A stretch of 64,000 nucleotides of DNA from Sporolactobacillus sp. STSJ-5 (GTDB lineage Bacteria > Bacillota > Bacilli > Bacillales > Sporolactobacillaceae). Below are positions 33,879-42,329 of the stretch, one piece after another. Each line of letters opens with the position of its first letter. Position 1 is the first letter of the stretch. The translations under genes were made by a program, and so were the position numbers. The stretch is taken from contig NZ_JANFOJ010000008.1 of the NCBI RefSeq assembly GCF_024385605.1, forward strand, positions 1 through 64,000. Reading direction: 5' to 3'. A model generated the notes under the pieces. The model saw only the letters and a list, made by a program, of their open reading frames with translations. It was not told where the DNA came from and searched no databases.

Positions 33879-34763
33879 GTGTTGATTGTGCCTGAGACCC
33901 GTAATAACCAGATGATTCGAAGTATGCTGCGACCAGAATGTGAAAAATGTTTTGGCCTCTGCTGCGTGGCGCTGCCCTTCTCGAATTCTGCGGATTTTGC
34001 TTTCAATAAGCAGGCGGGTGTGCCCTGTTCAAATCTGCAACAAGACTTTCGCTGCCGTATCCATAGTGGACTGAAGGAAAAAGGATTTAAAGGATGCACA
34101 GCTTTTGAGTGCTTTGGCGCGGGGCAAAAAGTGTCCCAAATCACTTTTCATGGAGTAGACTGGCATGAGGACGCGGAAACTGCTCGCAATATGTTTGCTG
34201 TGTTTCCAAAAATGATTATGCTGCATGAACTGCTTTGGTACCTCCAAATGTCGATGCTACGGACTGCGTCAAAGCCCATTTATAATGAGATTTACCAAGC
34301 ATTCGATGAGATCGAACAACTGACTCAACTCAGTTCAGATTCAATGATGAACTTGGATCTTCAATTACAGCATGCAAAATTGAATGATCTTTTTTTGAGA
34401 ACGAGCGAACTTGTGTGGCAGGAAGCACAGCGACAAGACATGAAGCTTAGTCGGAAAAAGCGGAAAAATTACCGGAGCGCCGATCTTATGGGGAAGAAGA
34501 TGAGTGGCGCTGATCTAGTAGGCGCGAATTTCAGAGGTGCTTACTTAATCGCTGCCGACTTGAGGAATGCAGACCTAAGAGCCGCCGATTTTATTGGCGC
34601 TGATCTGCGCGATGCCGATCTAAGAGGTGCCGATTTAACGGGCAGCATTTTTCTGACGCAGGCGCAGTTGAATGCTGCAAAGGGTGATGCGGCTACCAAG
34701 CTGCCGTCCGAGCTTGATCGCCCCCATCATTGGCAACAAAAAGTCATCATAAAAAGAGGCTAA
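33879..34763 (+). CDS. pentapeptide-repeat protein with Cys-rich N-terminal domain
   Basis: 294 residues. The N-terminal 70 residues contain about seven Cys (CEKCFGLCCVALPF, VPCSNLQQDFRCRIH, CTAFECFG), resembling the YkgJ-type zinc or iron-sulfur cluster domain. A helical middle follows. Residues about 200-265 are pentapeptide repeats (A(D/N)LxxADLRxAD) forming a short right-handed beta helix. GTG at 33879 or at 33888 may be the start; the ribosome site is weak (CGGAAG). The next gene begins 4 bases after the stop, so they are one operon. Function unknown; some pentapeptide proteins protect gyrase, but this repeat part is short. Confidence 0.75.
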   Translation: MLIVPETRNNQMIRSMLRPECEKCFGLCCVALPFSNSADFAFNKQAGVPCSNLQQDFRCRIHSGLKEKGFKGCTAFECFGAGQKVSQITFHGVDWHEDAETARNMFAVFPKMIMLHELLWYLQMSMLRTASKPIYNEIYQAFDEIEQLTQLSSDSMMNLDLQLQHAKLNDLFLRTSELVWQEAQRQDMKLSRKKRKNYRSADLMGKKMSGADLVGANFRGAYLIAADLRNADLRAADFIGADLRDADLRGADLTGSIFLTQAQLNAAKGDAATKLPSELDRPHHWQQKVIIKRG

Positions 34764-34767
34764 GAAC

Positions 34768-35265
34768 ATGAAAAAATTAATCATGATCAATGGCACAATG
34801 GGTGTCGGAAAAAGTACTGTATCCGAACAATTATCTGATCAGCTCATGCCAAGTGTGTATCTAGATGGCGATTGGTGCTGGAAGATGAATCCGTGGGTGT
34901 TCACAGAAGAAAATAAGCGGATGGTCATCGATAACATAACACATCTGCTTAATGCATATTTGGCGAATTCCGGCTTTCGCTACATTATTTTTTGCTGGGT
35001 GATGCATCAAGAACCAATCTTCGAAGACATCTTGAGTCATCTTCACGGTGACTATGAGCTGCACAAGATTTCGCTCATCTGTTCCGAGAATGTACTTAGA
35101 TCCCATATCATGCAGGACGTGCAAAAAGGAATACGAACCGTTGATTCAATTGAGGGCAGCATTGCTCGTTTAGAGCTGTATAAAAAAATGGACACCACCA
35201 AAGTGGATGTCAGTAATTTGAACGCATCGCAAGCGGCTGAACAAATAGCGGGGATAGTGAAGTGA
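34768..35265 (+). CDS. P-loop nucleoside/small-molecule kinase-like ATPase
   Basis: 165 residues. Walker A is NGTMGVGKST (residues 8-17), followed by an Asp loop VYLDGDWCW and a helical lid with several charged residues (IRTVDSIEGSIARLELY). It is of the AAA_33/shikimate-kinase-like group, which includes antibiotic phosphotransferases and nucleotide kinases. The substrate is unknown. It follows the pentapeptide gene by 4 bases, and AAAAGAGG lies inside that gene's end. Confidence 0.75.
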   Translation: MKKLIMINGTMGVGKSTVSEQLSDQLMPSVYLDGDWCWKMNPWVFTEENKRMVIDNITHLLNAYLANSGFRYIIFCWVMHQEPIFEDILSHLHGDYELHKISLICSENVLRSHIMQDVQKGIRTVDSIEGSIARLELYKKMDTTKVDVSNLNASQAAEQIAGIVK

Positions 35266-35434
35266 GAAAAGAATAACCTTTTTCTGTTTAAAGGTACATC
35301 GGGATTTAGGGTTAATTGTCGATCGAGAACTTCTTGAAACGAATAATCGGTAAACAAACATTTATTTAGTACACTGATTCGTTAATTAGCATTGTTCATT
35401 AAGGGATACATGAGTAAGTATGTTCCTCTACAAG

Positions 35435-36244
35435 TTATCCCAATGCTACATCCAGTACCATCATCACGGCAAAACCCAGCATTGTTGCGGCTGTGGCTAG
35501 ATCGGTTGAGCCTTCGCGTTGAGACTCCGGGATGAGTTCTTCAACAACAACGAAGATCATCGCGCCTGCTGCAAATGCAAGGGCATAGGGGAGGACTGGG
35601 GAAACATGGACAACTAAATAAGCGCCAATGACAGCAAAAATTGGTTCCACTATGGCAGATAATTGTCCGTACCAGAAACTTCTCGCTCGTGAAAGGCCTT
35701 CGCCTCGAAGTGGAATAGATACCGCCGCACCCTCTGGAAAGTTCTGAATACCGATGCCGAAAGCAAGAGCAAGTGCCGCGATTAATAATTCCGTGTCTCC
35801 GGTGACGATGGCGCCAAAAGCAACTCCGACCGCTGCGCCTTCCGGAATATTGTGAATAGTAATGGAAAGAACGAGTAAAATGATCTTCCGCAGTTTAGTC
35901 TTTGGCCCCTCTTTTTGAGCTACAGGGAAACCAAAATGCAAATGAGGAATGAGACGATCAACGAGTCTTAAGAAAGCCCCGCCTAGTAAAAAGCCAATAA
36001 GTGCAGGAACAAACGAGAATTTACCCATTCCGGAACTAATCTCAATTGCAGGTGCGAGTAATGACCAAAAACTAGCCGCGATCATAACACCGGCAGCAAA
36101 GCCGAACATGACGTTGGCCATCTTTTGATCTAAATCTTTGAAGAAAAAAACGAGTGATGCTCCGGCTGCAGTGCAGCCCCAGGTAAAAAGTCCGGCAAGC
36201 AAAGAAAGTAGTACCGGATTCAATGCAGACAACTCATGCAGCAT
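35435..36244 (-). CDS. ZIP family divalent metal transporter
   Basis: 269 residues with eight hydrophobic segments. Hallmark metal-site helices are [16 protein letters not shown] and [18 protein letters not shown], with a conserved Glu helix [14 protein letters not shown]. It imports Zn(II) or Fe(II)/Mn(II), as ZupT does. AAAAAGGAG lies upstream of the ATG on the minus strand. It is monocistronic. Zur- or Fur-like sites were not recognised by eye. Confidence 0.9.
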   Translation of the reverse strand: MLHELSALNPVLLSLLAGLFTWGCTAAGASLVFFFKDLDQKMANVMFGFAAGVMIAASFWSLLAPAIEISSGMGKFSFVPALIGFLLGGAFLRLVDRLIPHLHFGFPVAQKEGPKTKLRKIILLVLSITIHNIPEGAAVGVAFGAIVTGDTELLIAALALAFGIGIQNFPEGAAVSIPLRGEGLSRARSFWYGQLSAIVEPIFAVIGAYLVVHVSPVLPYALAFAAGAMIFVVVEELIPESQREGSTDLATAATMLGFAVMMVLDVALG

Positions 36245-37183
36245 TTGAAAACTCCTTTTTGTAAATTATAATCATGCGCGATTATTTGGAATCAGACCAA
36301 TGCATCCTCAATGATGATCACCGGTTGAATAAATCATTCTCATAAAGCCGGCCATCACTGTCAACTCACTTCATCTTTTCCACTTTACTAATGTATTTCC
36401 CTGATTTGCTCGAGAGTATGCCTTGCAGAGCAATGTTTTTTGTATTATAAGAAAGAATATAATTTTAAGGCTTATAGTTTAAACGCAACTAGATTTTTGC
36501 CATCGCCCGCGGCAAGCGAGTAACCGAAGCGATGATTCAACAGTACCGCAAAGGCACGAACCAATAACACACGGCTGGGGGTTTAGGACCGGGTGATTAG
36601 GTAAGCGCCTAATTCTGATAAATAAGCGGAAAAATTACCCTTAATTAGAAAATGAACGAAAAAATAGCTTGAATAGACGGAAAAATTCCGCTTATCGAAT
36701 CGAAAAACGTGAAGATGGTAGGGTTTTACTTTGCATAAGCGGAAAAATTACCCTTATTTACCGGCGAAGTACGCGCCATGATGCAAATAACCGGAAAATT
36801 TCCGCTTATTTACTCGCCTGATTTAATGAAGCCAGAATGCTGGTGAAATAGAGGTGAGTGTAAGGACCTAGCGCTTTTTTCCTAGTTTTTCTAATCGTGA
36901 ATGCTCATTTCTAAAGCTTATGACTGATCTATTGAGGTGTATGCCTCCGCGCACTCATTGCTGCCCACCCATATAATTCCATAACTGTTTCCGGATGCTA
37001 GTGATTCTAGAATATAGTTTGAATATGAAATTATTGACCCTTTTTGTCATCAGAATGTATCAGTGCTGTCAATAGGATGTTATTGGAATGCAACCTCTAA
37101 GACCTATGATTAGTTGTGTTGCAAGGTTACATAGAACAATGACTGAAAGAGAGAAATTTTGGGAGCATACCATAGGGGGAAAC
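36245..37183. other. 939-bp gene-free region with dispersed repeat
   Basis: It holds the first copy of the CGGAAAAATT element (36588-36820) and, before it, a 40-base block (36501-36541) that also precedes copy 2. The remaining sequence, including about 350 bases after the repeat, holds no recognisable gene. The promoter of the wall hydrolase should lie in the last 150 bases. Confidence 0.5.
36588..36820. repeat. dispersed intergenic element, copy A
   Basis: Roughly 230 bases carrying four boxes of the form CGGAAAAATT(A/C)C(C/G)CTTA, spaced about 50-80 bases apart. At least one box is a perfect CGGAA-AAA-TTCCG dyad. Conserved linkers include GAAAATGAACGAAAAAAT and CGAATCGAAAAACGTGAA. The same order of boxes and linkers recurs at 46446-46676 and 49483-49718. 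Open frames across it are by-products of the repeat. Confidence 0.88.
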
Positions 37184-38281
37184 ATGATGAAAAAAAGCAT
37201 ATTATCGTTAGCATTGATCGGTGGGTTGACCGTAACCGGACTTGGAACCCATCAAGCGGATGCAGCATCGGCAACATCTGTAGTGAATTTAGCACAGCAA
37301 GGTGTCGGCTCAGCTTACTCTTGGGGACAGAATGACTGCTCGGGATTTACAATGCGCGTCTTTTCACATTTTGGTATTCAATTGCCTCATAGCGCGGCAG
37401 CACAAGCGGGTTATGGTACTGCAGTCAGCCGATCGAATCTTCAACCTGGAGATCTCGTCTTCTTTAACACATCAGGTGGAGGTATTTCACATGTTGGGAT
37501 TTATGTTGGCAATAATCGCATGATTAGTGCGGAAACAGAAAAAACCGGGGTACGTGAAACGCAGATATTTGGTGGAGGCGCGTCAAGTTATTGGGAGCCG
37601 CGTTACGTGACTGCCCGAAGGATCGCAACGAACGCTCAAACAGCAGCGCAGCAATCTGTAAAAACAGTTCAGCCGCAAAAAACGACACAAGAATCAGCGA
37701 CTTCTCAATCTTCATCAACTCAGGGTTCAAACGATCAAACACAAATCAGTGCGTCAACTGATCAATCATCATCAACTGCTCAGACGAATGGGACACAAAG
37801 TGACCAAGCATCAACTACTGATCAGACACAATCAACACAAAGCAGCCGGTCAGTAACAACAGATCAGACAAAATCGACCCAAAATGACCAAGCATCTGTA
37901 AATGAAAACCAGACTTCTGAGACGACCGCATCTACAGCAGATAACTCAAATTCCAGTTCAAATGAGACAAGCTCATCACAAACGATAAATAACGGGGTAT
38001 ACATTGTGCAGACAGGAGATACGTTGTGGGCAATATCGAATAAAAGCGGCATCTCCGTGCAAAAGATCCAGCAAATCAACAAGCTGGAGGATACGATGAT
38101 TCGTCCGGGACAGAAAATTCAATTGCAGGATCCATCCGAAAAATACACGATAAAGTCAGGCGATTCGCTCTGGTCGATCGCTAAGGAACATGGAACAACG
38201 GTGGATCAATTAATGAAAGCAAACAATCTGTCCTCTGATCTAATCTATCCGGATGACAAGCTGACCGTATCTGATAACTAA
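37184..38281 (+). CDS. secreted NlpC/P60 peptidoglycan hydrolase with two LysM domains
   Basis: 365 residues. A signal peptide (KKSILSLALIGGLTVTGLGT, cut near HQADAASA) precedes an NlpC/P60 domain with Cys in WGQNDCSGFT, a His in GGISHVGIYVG, and PGDLVFF. A 110-residue Ser/Thr/Gln-rich linker (TDQTQSTQSS-type) follows. Two LysM modules end the protein (YIVQTGDTLWAISN and YTIKSGDSLWSIAK). It should cleave gamma-D-Glu-diamino-acid bonds in the wall during growth or sporulation. AGGGGGA precedes a doubled ATG (37184/37187). The catalytic domain being N-terminal and LysM C-terminal is the reverse of B. subtilis LytE. Confidence 0.92.
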   Translation: MMKKSILSLALIGGLTVTGLGTHQADAASATSVVNLAQQGVGSAYSWGQNDCSGFTMRVFSHFGIQLPHSAAAQAGYGTAVSRSNLQPGDLVFFNTSGGGISHVGIYVGNNRMISAETEKTGVRETQIFGGGASSYWEPRYVTARRIATNAQTAAQQSVKTVQPQKTTQESATSQSSSTQGSNDQTQISASTDQSSSTAQTNGTQSDQASTTDQTQSTQSSRSVTTDQTKSTQNDQASVNENQTSETTASTADNSNSSSNETSSSQTINNGVYIVQTGDTLWAISNKSGISVQKIQQINKLEDTMIRPGQKIQLQDPSEKYTIKSGDSLWSIAKEHGTTVDQLMKANNLSSDLIYPDDKLTVSDN

Positions 38282-38294
38282 TTAAGTTAATGAA

Positions 38295-38338
38295 TAACAA
38301 AGGCTGCCGCTCATTTGCGACAGTCTTTGTTATTTTTG
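38295..38338 (+). terminator. rho-independent terminator
   Basis: ATAACAAAG and CTTTGTTAT arms with an inner partly paired stem are followed by TTTT, after the wall hydrolase gene. Confidence 0.75.
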
Positions 38339-38339
38339 T

Positions 38340-38555
38340 TCCTTGGTACAAGGCACCATTTCATCAATGGCTAATGCCTCGATATATTTGGGCACGACCA
38401 TCGGTTCATCGCTTGGTGGCTTGCTTTACGCGCATGCCGGAGGATTTAAAACGCTTGATCTGTTTACGATTATTTGTTTTCTTATTTCTCTTCTCTTATT
38501 TATGAAGAGCGGATTGTTTACATCAATGAGACAAGCCAAAAAAGAATTAATCTAA
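38340..38555 (+). pseudogene. 3' remnant of an MFS transporter gene
   Basis: One frame reads VQGTISSMANASIYLGTTIG, SLGGLLYAHAGGFKTLDLF and two hydrophobic stretches, ending MRQAKKELI. This is the last two helices of a DHA1-type drug efflux MFS protein. No start or upstream part is present, and the fragment begins immediately after the wall hydrolase terminator. Confidence 0.75.
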
Positions 38556-38745
38556 TGACGTGCAAGTTTATTGCACTATTTGGGTGCTGTGCACTTCGAC
38601 ATGAATTATACATTGAACATATGCTGGGGAAGAGTTAAAATGAAACAACTTGAGTGAAGAATGTAATACCTTATTGACTATTCTTCACCGTTGCTTTATG
38701 CACTCATTCATAGCGATTAAAAAAGAAATGAACTAAAGGAAGGAA

Positions 38746-39477
38746 ATGTTCGTGTACGCTAAGCATGCACTGCCCGTTCGCACTCACAATCATAATGAGA
38801 ATCTCTTGTATTTCATGATTTCGATTTTCTTTAACGCCTTTGGAAATGCGCTGACCGTTTCACTGAATCTGGGAAGCGCGCTCTGGACAGCATCAGCAGT
38901 TAATTTTACAGCACTGACAAGTATTTCATTAAGCATCATTTTGATTGCCTCAGGTGTTCTTGTCGTTATCATCAATGCCCTGATTATCGGTAAAATTGAT
39001 TGGCACCGCATTATTGGCAACATGATCTTTATGGTCCCGTTCAGCTATTTAATTGGGATGATCAGCACTTATCTTGTTGCTATAGGGATTAATGAATTGC
39101 CGCTTATCGTGCGTGTCGTTCTAGATATTGTAGGCGTATGCTTTATTTCGCTTGCGATTTCGATCTACCAACGTGTGAATCTGATGCTTCATCCTTGCGA
39201 TGATTTGATGCAGATTATTCGTTTTAAATTTTTTAAAGGTAATGCGACGGTCGCACAGCTTGTAACCTTTTCTCCGCCGATTGTGATCCTCCTCATTTGC
39301 TGGATCGATTCACATCAGCTCTACGCGATCAATGTCGGTACTATTTTCGCTTTACTGTTTCAAGGCACATTGGTTGGCGTGTTTGATAAGACGGTTTTCC
39401 CAACGCTCAAGCACCAGAATATTGATCATGGTCAAGCGAGCAGTCAAAGCCATAAGCATCATGGACTGAACGTGTAA
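38746..39477 (+). CDS. YczE/YyaS/YitT family membrane protein
   Basis: 243 residues with five or six hydrophobic segments. YczE-like features are the N-terminal FFNAFGNALTVSLNLGSALWT, the helix LIASGVLVVIINALIIGKIDW, and VRVVLDIVGVCFISLAISIYQR then PCDDLMQIIRFK. It ends in a His-rich tail (QSHKHHGLNV). Members are of uncertain function; in B. subtilis YczE is linked to post-translational steps in surfactin-type synthesis. AAGGAAGG lies directly before ATG 38746, so GTG at 38752 could be the true start. Confidence 0.78.
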   Translation: MFVYAKHALPVRTHNHNENLLYFMISIFFNAFGNALTVSLNLGSALWTASAVNFTALTSISLSIILIASGVLVVIINALIIGKIDWHRIIGNMIFMVPFSYLIGMISTYLVAIGINELPLIVRVVLDIVGVCFISLAISIYQRVNLMLHPCDDLMQIIRFKFFKGNATVAQLVTFSPPIVILLICWIDSHQLYAINVGTIFALLFQGTLVGVFDKTVFPTLKHQNIDHGQASSQSHKHHGLNV

Positions 39478-39569
39478 AAGTAGTGTAGCAAACAGTGAAT
39501 GAACCCGATTTGTTGTCGTATTGAACCCTCGGAGCTTGCTCATACTAGTTCCGGAGGAGGTGAGCGACT

Positions 39570-39725
39570 TTGGCTAAAGATGTACTCTGTGAAGTGAACA
39601 ATTGTACGTTTTGGGATGAAGGAAACCATTGCTCTGCAAATGCCATTTACGTCATCAGTCATAAAGGCAAGCAGGCATCAAACGTCGAAGAAACAGACTG
39701 CAAGACCTTTAAACCGGAAAAATAA
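39570..39725 (+). CDS. DUF1540 small Cys protein
   Basis: 51 residues, starting with TTG at 39570 behind a very strong GGAGGAGGTGA. The sequence has the DUF1540 pattern of four Cys: LCEVNNCTFW, NHCSANAIYV and TDCKTFKP, probably binding a metal. DUF1540 proteins are common in spore-formers and often sporulation-expressed, but their function is unknown. A strong terminator follows. Confidence 0.88.
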   Translation: MAKDVLCEVNNCTFWDEGNHCSANAIYVISHKGKQASNVEETDCKTFKPEK

Positions 39726-39747
39726 CAGATGAAAAAACGAAACCATG

Positions 39748-39785
39748 AAAAAGCGAGCGGACACTGTGTCCACTCGCTTTTTTAG
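39748..39785 (+). terminator. rho-independent terminator
   Basis: AAAAAGCGAG and CTCGCTTTTTT with inner GGACA/TGTCC pairing, after the DUF1540 gene. Confidence 0.9.
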
Positions 39786-39875
39786 TATAAGATTTTCGGA
39801 ACACAAGGCGGATGCACAAACAAGTAGTTAAATGACTTAATACACTATGGTATCAATGCGCGAGGCAGGTGGTAT

Positions 39876-40334
39876 GTGTTGACCGATTTTTTTGACAGAC
39901 CGGATGAATGCAGCTCACATAGAAAGAAAGAGACACCGGCCCGCAGACTACAGAAAACAAAGCTGAGATCGGAAAAAAGAAACATAAATACGAATACAAA
40001 TTCAAATGGATTGAATCAAACAATTACGATTAATTGTAATGGGTCAGTATCTGTCCCGGGAAATTCTCTCAAAGCGGAAACAACCTACTATATCACTACT
40101 GGGGTGGAGGGGAAACGAACCTATACAAATGCTGACGGATTATCCCAATATGGAAGCCAGAGCATCCCTGATCCGGGCGATGTTACGTTTTTTAACTTAT
40201 TTGTCAATGGGATGCTTCAGCCATCCGTCTTTTATACGGTATCCGCAGGAACACTTTCCTTTATTGGTCCTAATGATGTACTTACAACTGGTGTACCTAT
40301 TATCCTTCAAACCATTAAGATTCAATCGGGTTAA
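39876..40334 (+). CDS. DUF4183-containing protein
   Basis: 152 residues. The last 90 residues match the DUF4183 pattern (YTNADGLSQYGSQSIPDPGD, FFNLFVNGMLQPSVFYTV, VPIILQTIKI). Such domains occur in surface and exosporium-like proteins of Bacilli. The N-terminal 50 residues are basic and of low complexity (NTNTNSNGLNQT), with no signal peptide. It starts at GTG 39876 or TTG 39879 with GGTGG upstream. It is convergent with a second DUF4183 gene. Confidence 0.78.
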   Translation: MLTDFFDRPDECSSHRKKETPARRLQKTKLRSEKRNINTNTNSNGLNQTITINCNGSVSVPGNSLKAETTYYITTGVEGKRTYTNADGLSQYGSQSIPDPGDVTFFNLFVNGMLQPSVFYTVSAGTLSFIGPNDVLTTGVPIILQTIKIQSG

Positions 40335-40364
40335 AAAAAGTACAGACCTTGTTAAGTCTGCACC
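40332..40364. terminator. bidirectional terminator between convergent DUF4183 genes
   Basis: GTACAGAC and GTCTGCAC form an 8-base stem with one mismatch. On the minus strand it is followed by seven Ts; on the plus strand by a C/T-rich tail. Confidence 0.65.
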
Positions 40365-40382
40365 TTTCTTTCTCTGTCACGT

Positions 40383-40667
40383 TCAGTTAACGACAAAAGC
40401 GACTGTAATCGGTGTTGCACCATCAAGGGTGTCGCCGTCAGGAATTGTAATGGCAGTTGTCGTAACCGTAGAGGTATCTGAGGTTTGAATCACACCATTA
40501 ATATAGAGTTCATAATAGGCGAAAGAGCTTGGAAAGGCAGTTGCCGCGGCACCAGTATCATCAGTAAAGCTGGTTGCTGTCACAGCAAAGGTTGCGCCTG
40601 TACCTGTTCCTCCACCAAGTGTTGACGTGAATTTTCGACTGGCCATAAAAGGTTTAACAATGGGCAT
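40383..40667 (-). CDS. small DUF4183-containing protein
   Basis: 94 residues, Ala/Thr/Gly-rich, with the DUF4183 core YYELYINGVIQTSDTSTV and TIPDGDTLDGATPITVAFVV. It starts MPIVKPFMASRKF, with AGAAAGGA upstream on the minus strand. It is probably a small surface or spore-coat-layer protein, by analogy with other DUF4183 proteins. Convergent with the larger DUF4183 gene, which suggests a local duplication and inversion. Confidence 0.78.
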   Translation of the reverse strand: MPIVKPFMASRKFTSTLGGGTGTGATFAVTATSFTDDTGAAATAFPSSFAYYELYINGVIQTSDTSTVTTTAITIPDGDTLDGATPITVAFVVN

Positions 40668-40819
40668 AAAACTGCATCCTTTCTGAAATTAGTTTACTGT
40701 GCATGGAAAGATGCTCCTTGTACAGCTAAACTAATTTATGCTTGGCAACGCTCTTGAGACACGTATAGATGATGCAAGAGAAATGCGGCTTTTATAGAAG
40801 ATGGGTGGGAAACATCATT

Positions 40820-41308
40820 TCATGACAGCTTTTTATCCATATTGAACCACTGAATGCCTCCGTGCTGGGATGCGGCAATTCCTCGGTTTGTATAGCCTTT
40901 CTTCTCATAGAAGGCGATGAGCGATTGACGACAAGTAAGCGTTACCGTTAATCGATATTTTTCACGAGCCTGGTCTTCAAATGCATGGAGAAGGTTGCCG
41001 GCTACGCCTTTTCCTTGATAATCAGGAGCGACAACAATGCCCAGAATGCTTTGGTAACCGCCGCTTTTCGGATTAGGGATTGTTTGGTCGAAAAGGTCGT
41101 CGGTAATAAAGGGAACAGATAGAACCGGACCGTTCACATAACCGATCATTTGATTTTTCTCCTCTGCTATCAAAAAGGTATCGGATATCGTCGCAATTCG
41201 ATTGATAAATGCCTGCTTAGTCGCAGCCTCTTCAGGAGTAAAGCCTGTATTTTCAAGGGCTATGAGCTGCTCTAAGTCCTCTTTTCGAACATTCCGAATA
41301 TGCATCAT
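40820..41308 (-). CDS. GNAT family N-acetyltransferase
   Basis: 162 residues. The acetyl-CoA loop is VAPDYQGKGVAGNLLHAFE (about residues 91-109); IRNVRKEDLEQLIALEN opens the fold and FYEKKGYTNRG closes it. It resembles arylalkylamine-type GNAT enzymes. The start ATG overlaps the stop of the upstream LysR gene by 4 bases, so the two are translationally coupled. Substrate unknown. Confidence 0.87.
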   Translation of the reverse strand: MMHIRNVRKEDLEQLIALENTGFTPEEAATKQAFINRIATISDTFLIAEEKNQMIGYVNGPVLSVPFITDDLFDQTIPNPKSGGYQSILGIVVAPDYQGKGVAGNLLHAFEDQAREKYRLTVTLTCRQSLIAFYEKKGYTNRGIAASQHGGIQWFNMDKKLS

Positions 41309-42213
41309 TTCTCATCCTCATTCTTAGCTTTAAACAATTCAATAAATTGACGTGCTTTTTTTGTGAGATAGCGATTTTTCATCCAAATAATACCAACATC
41401 GGATTGGACCGTGATATCAGGAAGCTCGAACAGATCAATGTCGGCTACCGAAAAGGCTGAAAGGACAGATTTAGGAAGAACAGTGACTCCGATTCCGGCA
41501 ATCACTAGAGCAATGGTAATCGATACACTGGAGCATTCACAGACAATATTCGGCTCAAAGCCTAACCGGCGGCATTCGTTCACAACTTTTTCGTTAAGCT
41601 GTACGGTTTTGTCGCTTTTCAAGGCAATAAGCGGCATGGATGCAAGATCTTTTAAATGGACATCTGAATTTGATGGTCGCCATTTTTGATTTGTCGGCAC
41701 AATCATCACGAATGGATCGGAAGGCAGGCGGAGGATTCCATAATTGCTGGAATCATAGTTCGATTCAAACGGAAGTCGTGTGACAACCAAGTCAATACTG
41801 CGATTGGCCAAATAGTCGCCTAAGACAACATGATCCCCTTCTAAAATCTTAAACGTGACCTGAGGATAATGCTCGCGAAAATAGGCAATCTTCTCCGGGA
41901 GCAGGGAAACACATGAGAATACCGAGCCGATTTTCAGTGTGCCATGAATGCCCAGATCAAGCTCCTTAATTTCAGTAACGGTTTCGTCCATTTGCTGGAG
42001 GATTGCTTCAGCTTTAACTTGCAAAACGGCACCGGCTTCGGTAAGTGTCATGCCTTTGCCTTGACGATCAAACAGGATGACGCCGAGTTCTTCTTCAATT
42101 TGCTTTAGCTGCCGGCTCAGAGGCGGCTGCTCGATATTCAGCTTTTTGGCAGCACGCGTAATTTGGCCCTCTTTGGCAATTGCGAGAAAGTAACGAAGCT
42201 GGCGGATATCCAT
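41305..42213 (-). CDS. LysR family transcriptional regulator
   Basis: 302 residues. The helix-turn-helix is GQITRAAKKLNIEQPPLSRQL (about residues 18-38; the fourth position onward gives the recognition helix), with the linker EELGVILFDRQGKGMTLTEAG. A periplasmic-binding-like effector domain follows. ATG at 42213 has AAGGA at good distance; the in-frame start at 42234 has no site. It is divergent from an ACT-MFS fusion gene across a 116-base gap, so it is the probable regulator of that transporter. A GNAT gene is coupled behind it. Confidence 0.9.
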   Translation of the reverse strand: MDIRQLRYFLAIAKEGQITRAAKKLNIEQPPLSRQLKQIEEELGVILFDRQGKGMTLTEAGAVLQVKAEAILQQMDETVTEIKELDLGIHGTLKIGSVFSCVSLLPEKIAYFREHYPQVTFKILEGDHVVLGDYLANRSIDLVVTRLPFESNYDSSNYGILRLPSDPFVMIVPTNQKWRPSNSDVHLKDLASMPLIALKSDKTVQLNEKVVNECRRLGFEPNIVCECSSVSITIALVIAGIGVTVLPKSVLSAFSVADIDLFELPDITVQSDVGIIWMKNRYLTKKARQFIELFKAKNEDEK

Positions 42214-42329
42214 TAGCAGTCCTTCTTTCTTCATATATTAAAAGTATGATAAATGAATAAAACAGATATTTTTCGTATGGTTAATTGGATGATATCATAA
42301 AAATTAACAAGCAAAAAGGGGGAAGCAAC

